Source: SKHV01 sp963678565 (GTDB lineage: Bacteria; Bacteroidota; Bacteroidia; Bacteroidales; Prolixibacteraceae). Taken from it: a DNA stretch of 64,000 nucleotides. Under the pieces are notes generated by a model. The model had not been told where the DNA came from, made no database searches, and saw only the letters and a list, made by a program, of their open reading frames with translations. The stretch covers positions 2,480,001-2,544,000 of the forward strand of contig OY782875.1 of the NCBI GenBank assembly GCA_963678565.1, in the 5' to 3' direction. The position numbers and the translations under genes were made by a program. Every line of letters begins with the position of its first letter. Positions within the stretch are counted from its first letter, which is position 1. Shown here piece by piece: positions 18,430 to 25,513 of the stretch.

Positions 18430-19719
18430 TTAATTTGAAGTGATATCGTAATTATAATGATAAAAAAGATCCTGTTCTGGCCATTTTTTAACTTTACGAA
18501 CAATTCTATTCATAAAATAATTAATGTCTTTCGAGAAATAAGGTCCTTTCCAACTACTCGTATTGGCAATAAAAACCCATTCTGTTCCATCCGGCATTCT
18601 TTTTAACATGGCCGCCGTTCCAGCATAACTTCCCGTTCTCGACCAATAACCATTATAAGCATCTTTCCACCCTAGTGGATTTCCTTTTTGCTGAGTCATG
18701 GTATTGATTGACTCCTCAGTTAAAAAATCTGGAACATAATCAAAACCATCAATGTGTGTAATAAATTTTATGAGCTCTGCTGCCGATGCAACCCAACCTC
18801 CCGCAGGGCCTAATAATTCGATATAATTTCCTCCATACGATTTAGGAACATGCACATTACTACCATCGAACGAGCGTACCTGCAAAGAGCCTTTTTGCTC
18901 ATAATAAGTAACCTCATTGAGCAATTTATCTTTTTCCAAACTATGTCCAATATGCATATCAGATATCCCCATTGGATTCAATATTTTATATTTCACATAG
19001 TCTTCGTAAGGCATTCCGCTTATACGACTAATTATTTCGCCAAGAAAAACATAAGCCATATTAGAATAGCTATAAGCAGTTCCCGGACGATAAGAAAGCC
19101 TTCTGCTTACAACATATCGAATATAAGTATCAACTGTTACCGGAGGCTCAACCCCCATTTTACGGGCAATTGAAAGCGGGACAAACATCGGATCACCATA
19201 ACGCTGCGACCAACCAGAAGTGTGGTTCAACAAATGCTTAATTGTAATCTGTTTTAAGTGGGGATCTTTGATATCTAAATAAACAGAATCGTTGAAAATT
19301 CCATTCTCCCCAAAAACCTGGTCTTCCAAGCTAAGAAGATCATCTTCAACCAATTTCATGATTGCTACCGCAGTAATTAGCTTTGAAATACTGGCTATTC
19401 GAAACACATGTGCCGGACTAACTTCTACAGAATCTTCCAAATTGGCATATCCAAAGCCCTTTACATAAACCAGTTTTTCGTCTTTAACAACGGCTAAAGT
19501 CACACCAACTAATTCAGTTCGCAGCATAAACCGCTTCATCTGATAGTCGATATATTTTGAGTTGTTAAATTCGCTCAACGAATTATCTAAACGTTGATTT
19601 AGCGGAGTAATAAAAGCAACCTTTTCATGTTCTTCAATCTCGCTTAATCCATCAAAAATTGGTTGGGTAAGCAAAATCAAAATGAAAAAGATGAATATTT
19701 TGATAAGGGGGTATTTCAT
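18430..19719 (-). CDS. Beta-lactamase-fold serine hydrolase
   Basis: A 429-residue protein with an N-terminal signal or anchor (YPLIKIFIFFILILLTQPIF). The class C beta-lactamase/DD-peptidase fold is shown by the SxxK nucleophile motif S110-I-S-K113 and the YxN motif Y218-S-N220. Conserved loops NHTSGW and GPAGGWVASA are also present. Members of this family are D-aminopeptidases, esterases or carboxypeptidases more often than resistance enzymes; nothing here indicates antibiotic resistance. It starts 21 bases after the pyrD stop, so it is probably the last gene of the regulator-pyrK-pyrD transcript. Confidence 0.85.
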   Translation of the reverse strand: MKYPLIKIFIFFILILLTQPIFDGLSEIEEHEKVAFITPLNQRLDNSLSEFNNSKYIDYQMKRFMLRTELVGVTLAVVKDEKLVYVKGFGYANLEDSVEVSPAHVFRIASISKLITAVAIMKLVEDDLLSLEDQVFGENGIFNDSVYLDIKDPHLKQITIKHLLNHTSGWSQRYGDPMFVPLSIARKMGVEPPVTVDTYIRYVVSRRLSYRPGTAYSYSNMAYVFLGEIISRISGMPYEDYVKYKILNPMGISDMHIGHSLEKDKLLNEVTYYEQKGSLQVRSFDGSNVHVPKSYGGNYIELLGPAGGWVASAAELIKFITHIDGFDYVPDFLTEESINTMTQQKGNPLGWKDAYNGYWSRTGSYAGTAAMLKRMPDGTEWVFIANTSSWKGPYFSKDINYFMNRIVRKVKKWPEQDLFYHYNYDITSN

Positions 19720-19740
19720 TGATTCACCTATGCTGCTTTT

Positions 19741-20652
19741 TTAGATTTCTAATGCGCCAATAATTTCTGTTACTGATTTGAAGTTATTTTCGTCGAGATA
19801 TTGATTGATGCCATCAATTATCTTGATTGTTATTTTTGGATCAACAAAGTTTGCTGTTCCGATTTGAACTGCTGAAGCTCCTGCCAACATAAACTCAATT
19901 GCATCGGTGGCATTACTAATACCTCCCATGCCAATAACCGGAACTTTTACGGCTTGAGCAACTTGCCATACCATGCGTAGGGCAATCGGCTTAATTGCCG
20001 GCCCAGACAAGCCTCCAGTAATTGTTGATAATACAGGTTTACGAGTTTTAGAATTGATAGCCATGCCTAAAAAGGTATTCACAAGGGAAATACTATCAGC
20101 TCCTTGACTTTCAACCGCTAAAGCAATATCAGCAACACTTGTTACATTTGGCGATAGTTTAACAATTAATGTTTTATCGTAAACTTTACGAACTGCTTTT
20201 GTAACCTGCTCCGCCATCGGACAACTAGTTCCAAAAGCCATTCCGCCTTCTTTCACATTTGGGCATGAAATATTTAATTCCATTGCATCCACATGATCAA
20301 GCTCATTCATTATTTCCGATAATTCAACGTATTCCTCAATGGTTGAACCATTTACATTCACAACTACATTGGTTGAATATTTTGAAACTTCTGGATATAT
20401 ATTTTTTACAAAATAATCGGCGCCTTTATTCTGAAGTCCAACTGCATTCAACATGCCTGCAGGAGTTTCAGCCATTCGTGGATAGTCGTTTCCTAAACGA
20501 TTTTTCAAGGTAGACCCTTTGAGCAAGATTCCTCCCAGTTCATTAACATCAATGAAATCGTCATATTCAACACCGTTACCAAATGTACCCGATGCTGTCA
20601 TTACAGGATTTTGTAACTTTAAATCGTGTATATTTACTTTTAAATCTGCCAT
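19741..20652 (-). CDS. pyrD: Dihydroorotate dehydrogenase B, catalytic subunit
   Basis: A 303-residue class 1B FMN enzyme that oxidises dihydroorotate to orotate in pyrimidine synthesis. MTASGTFGNGVEY near the N-terminus and NISCPNVKEGGMAFGTSC carry the FMN and substrate contacts, with the active-site cysteine in the latter region. IGMGGISNATDAIEFMLAGASAVQIG-like segments (read in parts) bind the FMN phosphate. The start codon overlaps the end of pyrK by 13 bases, so the two are translationally coupled and form the usual alpha2-beta2 complex that passes electrons to NAD+. Confidence 0.95.
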   Translation of the reverse strand: MADLKVNIHDLKLQNPVMTASGTFGNGVEYDDFIDVNELGGILLKGSTLKNRLGNDYPRMAETPAGMLNAVGLQNKGADYFVKNIYPEVSKYSTNVVVNVNGSTIEEYVELSEIMNELDHVDAMELNISCPNVKEGGMAFGTSCPMAEQVTKAVRKVYDKTLIVKLSPNVTSVADIALAVESQGADSISLVNTFLGMAINSKTRKPVLSTITGGLSGPAIKPIALRMVWQVAQAVKVPVIGMGGISNATDAIEFMLAGASAVQIGTANFVDPKITIKIIDGINQYLDENNFKSVTEIIGALEI

Positions 20653-21416
20653 TCTAAATCATTTATATTGAAAACAGGACCATCGGTGCAAACACATTGG
20701 TTTCCTTCGTGCGTTTTGGTTACACAACAAAGACAAACACCAAATCCACAAGCCATCATATTCTCTAAAGAAACTTCACATTCAATGTTTAATTGTTTCG
20801 CTTTTCGAGCAACGGCGTGCATCATAGGATCGGGACCACAACAATAAATTCTATCGAAGTTCTTGTCCGTATTCAATACATCGTGATCCACAACAAAACC
20901 TTTAGTACCTAATGATCCATCATCGGTGGTTAAATGAAGCTGACCATATTGTTTAAACTCATCAAGCAATACATGGTCTCTTTCTGAACGGGCTCCTAAT
21001 AAAATGTGTACCTCTGCACCATTTTCTTTCGATTCTCGTGCCATTTGCATCATTGGAGCAATTCCTACTCCACCACCGATCAATAATACCTTTTCATTCG
21101 CTTCCGCATCGGAAAATCCATTACCTAGCGGATAAACGATATCTAATTTATCACCTGCCTTCACTTCGACAAGCTTTTTAGTACCGTCTCCAACTTGTTT
21201 GATCAACACAGAATAAGTATTGTTTTCGTAATAAACATCGTGGAATGAAAATGGTCTTCGTAAATAAGTAGTTTGCGAATCCTTCACCTGAATATTAAGA
21301 AATTGTCCAGGTTTAATATTATATAGAGTTGATTCAGCCCGAAGATAAACCAGATAAGTATCGTGGTTTAGTTTAACATTCTTCGTTACTGATAATTCTT
21401 CGACTGTTTTCTTCAT
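20640..21416 (-). CDS. pyrK: Dihydroorotate dehydrogenase B, electron-transfer subunit
   Basis: A 258-residue iron-sulfur flavoprotein. YLRRPFSFHDV binds FAD, LIGGGVGIAPMMQMA is the NAD-binding glycine loop and RIYCCGPDPMMHAV is typical of the ferredoxin-reductase module. A C-terminal CGFGVCLCCVTKTHEG followed by CVCTDGPVF supplies the four cysteines of the [2Fe-2S] cluster. It takes electrons from PyrD FMN and hands them to NAD+. Its gene follows the XRE regulator by 35 bases and overlaps pyrD by 13 bases. Confidence 0.95.
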   Translation of the reverse strand: MKKTVEELSVTKNVKLNHDTYLVYLRAESTLYNIKPGQFLNIQVKDSQTTYLRRPFSFHDVYYENNTYSVLIKQVGDGTKKLVEVKAGDKLDIVYPLGNGFSDAEANEKVLLIGGGVGIAPMMQMARESKENGAEVHILLGARSERDHVLLDEFKQYGQLHLTTDDGSLGTKGFVVDHDVLNTDKNFDRIYCCGPDPMMHAVARKAKQLNIECEVSLENMMACGFGVCLCCVTKTHEGNQCVCTDGPVFNINDLEWQI

Positions 21417-21451
21417 TGTTTTTGCCCAAATTTTGGCAAATATAAGACTTT

Positions 21452-21922
21452 TTAGTCAGTCGGACTATATTCTTCAAAGGTATGATCGCTATAAAATATC
21501 AACACTTTTTTAACGGTTTTACCATTCGAAATATCGGAGCTATTACTTATTTGCTTAACCGTATTTTTCACAACTTCCTCCTTTAGGGGAATTTTCGGTA
21601 ATTCAACAGTTTGCTTCTTACTCTTTTGCTCCTTTACATCACTCATAGAAGTAAATAAATCAGGAGCATCCGTATCGTCATGCTCATTGACATCAATTTC
21701 GAGGGGTTTAAGCTGTCCGAGCATTCTGCCTTCACCCAACATAAGCCAACGAGAATTAACTTCTGGAAATGCTTCCATCATCTTTTGAATAAAAGAGAAG
21801 CTAGGGTTATTTCTCCCATTTAACACATGCGATACACTTGATCGCTGTACTCCAATAAGATCTGCAAACTCAGCAGGAGTAAGATTCTTAAATAATATGA
21901 ATTCACTTATACGGTCTTTCAT
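21452..21922 (-). CDS. XRE-family helix-turn-helix transcriptional regulator
   Basis: A 156-residue protein. Residues 1-60 form a Cro/CI-type HTH (LTPAEFADLIGVQRSSVSHVLNGRNNPSFSF, read in parts). The next segment, AFPEVNSRWLMLGEG, is a familiar continuation in Bacteroidota members of this family. The C-terminal half is polar and looks disordered, then ends in a short strand-rich VKKVLIFYSDHTFEEY. It is probably co-transcribed with pyrK and pyrD. It stands at the edge of a 940-base gene-free region that holds seven ACA-N2-TGT palindromes, which are plausible operators for it. Confidence 0.85.
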   Translation of the reverse strand: MKDRISEFILFKNLTPAEFADLIGVQRSSVSHVLNGRNNPSFSFIQKMMEAFPEVNSRWLMLGEGRMLGQLKPLEIDVNEHDDTDAPDLFTSMSDVKEQKSKKQTVELPKIPLKEEVVKNTVKQISNSSDISNGKTVKKVLIFYSDHTFEEYSPTD

Positions 21923-22022
21923 TGACTTTAATTTAATGAGAATCGTTTATCTCAATCCAAACTAGGCTCTATAGCGAAATATCAAATTTTCATCACCTAA
22001 AAACCTAGATTCAAATATAATT

Positions 22023-22513
22023 ACAATTGTTAATCAAACAAAATCCAAGCCAACACAAATGTGTATTTGCCTACAATTGTAATTACATCACATTTGTAAC
22101 ATTAAGCGGTTTGTCAAAATACATATGTAATCTAAATTCATGGCACTTTTGTCAACCCCCTTTTGAGATCCTATATTATAATCCAAATAAGATAGGATAA
22201 TCTATTTATTTACATAGAATTATAATCATATAACTTCTATCAATAGGGAACACAAGACCATACAATTACGAAACAGAAGTAAATTCCTATAAAACTATGT
22301 ACATAAACAAATATAATCACCTGAAATAATGATTTTTATATATAAACAATCAATAAATATCAAAATGTCATAGTTGTAGAAATTAGAGTACATATGTATC
22401 TTGAAACAAGTGTGAATTATGATACATTTATTTATTTCACTGTAGAATAATATAAACTGAATTGTTATTCTTCTAATACACAAAAGTGTATTGTTGATAA
22501 ATATTACATATGT
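22023..22513. promoter_or_regulatory. Cluster of seven ACA-N2-TGT palindromic sites
   Basis: The word ACANNTGT is found at 22023, 22055, 22073, 22090, 22121, 22390 and 22506. Several extend to longer palindromes: TACAATTGTA at 22072, TACATATGTA at 22120 and 22389, TTACATATGTAA at 22504. A related TACAC-N4-GTGTA lies at 22477-22490 and TATGTACATA at 22296-22305. They occupy the gene-free stretch upstream of the XRE regulator and downstream of ferritin. I read them as an operator array, with the XRE protein as the first candidate ligand (inference). Confidence 0.5.
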
Positions 22514-22807
22514 AACATGAATTATACTGCTGTCGGTTAAGATTTGTACCAAAATTTATAAAAGCATGGATGCTCCCCTCTTCCTCTTATTCTATTAACT
22601 TCAAATCGCTTTGGATTCAAAGTGCACTAAGAGTTCTACTGAATACTAAATTCTCAGTGGCTTAAATTGCCGGAAATCGCCATCTAAAACACTGTATAAT
22701 TGCTCATTAAGGATAAGAAAAGGTGATGGAGACTGAAATTAAAATAGTTTGGTTGGTGCATGAATGGCAGAAAATCGATAAAAACTTGAGGATTTTACGA
22801 TTGAGCG
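22514..22807. other. Gene-free stretch with nothing recognised
   Basis: No reading frame with protein-like composition, no tRNA-like fold and no clear promoter was seen between the palindrome array and the ferritin terminator. The stretch is slightly less AT-rich than the array itself. Confidence 0.5.
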
Positions 22808-22844
22808 CAAAAAAAGGCGACACATTAAAAATGTATCGCCTTTT
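22808..22844 (-). terminator. Rho-independent terminator after ferritin
   Basis: AAAAGGCGA-C-ACAT and ATGT-A-TCGCCTTTT form a long stem with one mismatch around a TTAAAA loop. Read on the minus strand it ends in a T run, 22 bases past the ferritin stop. Confidence 0.8.
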
Positions 22845-22865
22845 GATTTATGAAAAATATATATT

Positions 22866-23378
22866 TTAATTTGCTGCAGTTGCATCAACAAAGGTTCTAC
22901 TGGCAAATTCATTTTCCATCATGAATAATCCTTGCCCCTTTCCTTCAACAAGTTTTAGCTTGTCGAGTATTTCAGCAACGTTTGCTTCTTCTTCTACTTG
23001 TTCGTCGACAAACCACATCAACATACTTCTTGATGCATGATCGCTTAACTCGATTGCAACATCCGTTAATTTATTGATTGATTCGGTGATTAATTGTTCG
23101 TGTTCCAATACTTTCTCAAATAATTCAATTACCGATCCAAATTCGTTAGGCACATCATCAATGGCCGATAATATGGCACGTCCACCTCTTTCATGGATGT
23201 AATCGAAAAACTTATTTGCGTGTGTTACCTCTTCTTGCGATTGTACCTTTAACCAATTTGCCAACCCGGGTAAACCTTGTGATTGAGCATACGCACTCAT
23301 TGATAAATATAAATACGATGAGTAAAACTCTTTATTAATTTGCTCGTTTAGAGCTTTTTCCATTTTCTCTTTTAACAT
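22866..23378 (-). CDS. ftnA: Non-haem ferritin
   Basis: A 170-residue iron-storage protein, the usual length of bacterial FtnA. Helix A holds the ferroxidase ligand in EINKEFYSSYLYLSMSAYA-type sequence (read in parts). Helix B holds SQEEVTHANKFFDYIHERGG with the E-x2-H pair, and later helices contribute glutamate and glutamine ligands (LEHEQLITESINKL, FVDEQVEEE). It oxidises and stores iron in a 24-subunit cytoplasmic shell. It lies 63 bases downstream of dnaX on the same strand and ends with a strong terminator. Confidence 0.94.
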   Translation of the reverse strand: MLKEKMEKALNEQINKEFYSSYLYLSMSAYAQSQGLPGLANWLKVQSQEEVTHANKFFDYIHERGGRAILSAIDDVPNEFGSVIELFEKVLEHEQLITESINKLTDVAIELSDHASRSMLMWFVDEQVEEEANVAEILDKLKLVEGKGQGLFMMENEFASRTFVDATAAN

Positions 23379-23441
23379 TGGTAATTTATTTTGGTTAATA
23401 ATCTCTTAACAAAATAACAGCTACTTTTTAAATATGTTCCC

Positions 23442-24068
23442 TTAACTATTAAAATCTAAATTAAATTTAGACTTCATTAAAGCCAAATTAGCGTTCTTCT
23501 TAATCATTTCCTGCAATTTCTGCTCATCGGTTAATGCAGTAGCTTTGCGCTGTTTCTTAACAATCTTCATTTGAATATCAAAAATATCGTTATTTAAGTG
23601 CCTTCGAAAGAATCCAATTAATTCAGGCATATATTTTCGATATTGATCATTCATCACCGAATTATCAACTTCAAACAATATAATATTTTCTTCGATATGT
23701 TTGGGAGCAATTGAAAATGCGTTAAACAAATATACCTCGTCTTTAAATTTATCGCGAAAAATTGGCCAGACCTCATCTAATTTAGCTTGATTGAAAGGAT
23801 CTTTTAATTTTGGCTCAAGCTTCTGTTCGACTTTCTTTTCAGTTTCACCTTCGTTTGTATTTTTACTTTTTGCTGAAAGTGCACTTTTAATCGAAGGGGT
23901 TGATAGTTTTCGAATTGACTTTCGAACAACTTTAGGCCTTTCTAACACTTGAGCAGCTTCCTTTTTGGGTGCTGATTTTTGAACAGCCGAACTTTTTTCT
24001 TCAGGCGTATTTGTTGTAGGATTTTTACCGAAAATTGGATTTAGTTGATCGAGCGTTGGCTCATCTAC
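23442..24068 (-). CDS. dnaX: dnaX tau-specific C-terminal part, entered by -1 frameshift
   Basis: This frame is open without a stop from the A10 run at 24069-24078 down to the TAA at 23442. Read from the shift it begins VDEPTLDQLNPIFGKNP, continues through a Lys/Ser/Pro-rich linker and then a folded region with VYLFNAFSIAPKHIEENIILFEVDNS-type sequence (read in parts). That is what tau has after domain III: a linker, then the domain that binds DnaB and the polymerase alpha subunit. Joined to the upstream frame, the product is about 575 residues, a normal Bacteroidota DnaX length. A separate gene from the GTG at 23948 is unlikely because coding sequence continues upstream of it to the slip site. 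Confidence 0.8.
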   Translation of the reverse strand, partial: VDEPTLDQLNPIFGKNPTTNTPEEKSSAVQKSAPKKEAAQVLERPKVVRKSIRKLSTPSIKSALSAKSKNTNEGETEKKVEQKLEPKLKDPFNQAKLDEVWPIFRDKFKDEVYLFNAFSIAPKHIEENIILFEVDNSVMNDQYRKYMPELIGFFRRHLNNDIFDIQMKIVKKQRKATALTDEQKLQEMIKKNANLALMKSKFNLDFNS

Positions 24069-24079
24069 TTTTTTTTTTC
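24051..24079 (-). promoter_or_regulatory. dnaX slippery A10 run with downstream hairpin
   Basis: On the minus strand the frame reads GAA-AAA-AAA-AAG-TAG. It includes the heptamer A-AAA-AAG, the same slippery heptamer used in E. coli dnaX, and the zero-frame stop follows at once. Five bases further, GAGC-CAAC-GCTC (24062-24051) can fold into a small hairpin extended by one U-G pair. A shift of -1, or RNA polymerase adding an A on the ten-A run, opens the tau frame. Translational and transcriptional slippage cannot be told apart from sequence. Confidence 0.75.
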
Positions 24080-25168
24080 GGTGAGCTGAGCTATTTTAAT
24101 TAATGCCAGTTCAACTAATAAGCGTTTGTTCTGACTTAAACGATAATTTAAATCAGCCTCACTCACTAATTCAATTGCTTTATACAGGAAATCTTGCGGA
24201 CAGTTAGCTGCTTGATTTTTATATTTCTCTTGCACTTCTGCCCCAACTTCTAACAATTCAATGGTTGCTTGATCTTTACAAACCAACAAATCACGAAAAT
24301 GAGAACTTAATCCATTTATAAAATGATGGCCATCAAAACCTCGATCTAAAATTTCGTTGAAAACCATTAAGGTTTCGGCAACTTTATTGCTTAATAAGAA
24401 ATCGGTGATTTTAAAATAATAATCATAATCGAGCACGTTTAAATTCTCGATTACATTCTTATAATTTACCTCTTTTCCTGAAAAACTTACAATTTGATCA
24501 AAAATAGAAAGTGCATCACGCATTGCACCATCGGCTTTTTGTGCGATTACATTTAAGCCCATTTCTTCAATTTGAACTTCTTCGCTTTTAGCCACAAAAT
24601 TTAAATGTGCCGCAATATCGGAATTTTTAATTCTGTTAAAATCAAAAATTTGACATCGAGACAAGATGGTAGGCAAAATTTTATGTTTTTCAGTCGTCGC
24701 CAAAATAAACAATGCATGCTTAGGGGGTTCTTCCAAAGTTTTCAAAAATGCATTGAAAGCACTCGACGATAACATGTGCACCTCATCAATAATGTAAACA
24801 CTATAAGAACCTAACTGAGGCGGAACCCGCACCTGATCAATTAAAGAACGAATGTCTTCAACCGAATTATTCGATGCAGCATCGAGCTCATGTATATTAT
24901 AAGATCGGTTTTCGTTAAACGAATTACACGATTCACATTCGTTACAAGGCTCAAAGTCGTTTGTTATATTCTGACAATTTATAGTTTTTGCAAATATTCT
25001 GGCACAAGTTGTTTTTCCAACACCACGTGGACCGCAAAACAAATAAGCATGCGCCATGTGATTATTCTTGATGGCATTCTTAAGTGTTGCAGTAATAGAA
25101 CCCTGACCAACAACCGACATGAAGGTAGAAGGTCTGTATTTACGTGCTGAAACTATAAAATCTTTCAT
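24065..25168 (-). CDS. dnaX: DNA polymerase III subunit gamma (short form of DnaX)
   Basis: A 367-residue AAA+ clamp-loader ATPase. GPRGVGKT (46-53) is Walker A, the zinc module cysteines are in CQN...CNECESC, IIDEVHML is Walker B, and LEEPPKHALFILATTE with the following SRCQ holds sensor 1 and the arginine finger. Domain III continues to residue 360. The frame ends in EKKK and TAG directly after a ten-A run, which gives a gamma-sized product. A -1 slip there continues into 23442-24068 and yields tau of about 575 residues. It loads the sliding clamp at the replication fork. The gene is divergent from pyruvate kinase. Confidence 0.93.
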   Translation of the reverse strand: MKDFIVSARKYRPSTFMSVVGQGSITATLKNAIKNNHMAHAYLFCGPRGVGKTTCARIFAKTINCQNITNDFEPCNECESCNSFNENRSYNIHELDAASNNSVEDIRSLIDQVRVPPQLGSYSVYIIDEVHMLSSSAFNAFLKTLEEPPKHALFILATTEKHKILPTILSRCQIFDFNRIKNSDIAAHLNFVAKSEEVQIEEMGLNVIAQKADGAMRDALSIFDQIVSFSGKEVNYKNVIENLNVLDYDYYFKITDFLLSNKVAETLMVFNEILDRGFDGHHFINGLSSHFRDLLVCKDQATIELLEVGAEVQEKYKNQAANCPQDFLYKAIELVSEADLNYRLSQNKRLLVELALIKIAQLTEKKK

Positions 25169-25243
25169 TTAATTCTTTTTTAATATTCAATCGTTGTTAG
25201 ATCGAATTATTCATGTCTTTTATTCAATAACGAAATCAGGAAC

Positions 25244-25273
25244 CAAATATAAACAATGTATTCAAAAATGCAT
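25244..25273 (-). promoter_or_regulatory. Candidate dnaX promoter
   Basis: On the minus strand TATATTTG (plus 25244-25251) matches the -7 box TAnnTTTG exactly; the -33 position 19 bases upstream reads ATG instead of TTG. It would give a leader of about 70 bases before the dnaX start. Confidence 0.4.
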
Positions 25274-25378
25274 TTTTAAAGGTCTACGAATTATTAACAA
25301 ATAATAGTTAAGCAACAGTAAATATTCAAAATTAATTGAATAATTTTACTAAATCATTAATCTGCAATCGCTTATCCT

Positions 25379-25410
25379 AAAGTGCAAACTAAGCACTTTG
25401 CACTTAGTTT
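25379..25410. repeat. Two overlapping, mutually exclusive inverted repeats between dnaX and pyk
   Basis: AAGTGCAAA (25380-25388) pairs with TTTGCACTT (25397-25405), a perfect 9-bp arm with an 8-base spacer. AAACTAAG (25386-25393) pairs with CTTAGTTT (25403-25410), a perfect 8-bp arm with a 9-base spacer. The two stems share bases and cannot form together. They lie about 104 bases before the pyruvate-kinase start, upstream of its likely promoter, so a protein-binding site is more likely than an attenuator. Confidence 0.6.
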
Positions 25411-25482
25411 AACAATACATTATTATATTGAACAAAATTTGACATATTATCATAGTTCTATGAAGATAATTACTTAATAATT

Positions 25483-25490
25483 TACTTTTG
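25483..25490 (+). promoter_or_regulatory. Candidate pyk promoter -7 box
   Basis: TACTTTTG is an exact TAnnTTTG match 24 bases before the chosen ATG. No good TTG is seen at the -33 spacing, so the promoter may need an activator, perhaps acting at the inverted repeats 75 bases upstream. Confidence 0.35.
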
Positions 25491-25513
25491 TGGCCATTAA
25501 AAGATAGGTGTAT

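Noticed and set aside
18430..19719. Antibiotic-resistance beta-lactamase
   Set aside because: SxxK and YxN motifs are shared by many esterases and peptidases; operon context with pyrKD and the lack of resistance neighbours give no support.
22295..22552. 85-residue minus-strand reading frame in the palindrome region
   Set aside because: It is rich in Ile, Cys and Tyr, has no recognisable motif and overlaps several palindromic sites; this is what random AT-rich DNA gives.
23442..23948. Separate gene starting at the GTG at 23948
   Set aside because: The same frame is open and protein-like upstream to the A10 run, so this is the C-terminal part of tau and not an independent gene.
24065..25168. 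dnaX as a broken pseudogene
   Set aside because: All clamp-loader motifs are intact and the break is at the same type of slippery run that is used for recoding in other bacteria; loss of an essential gene is unlikely.
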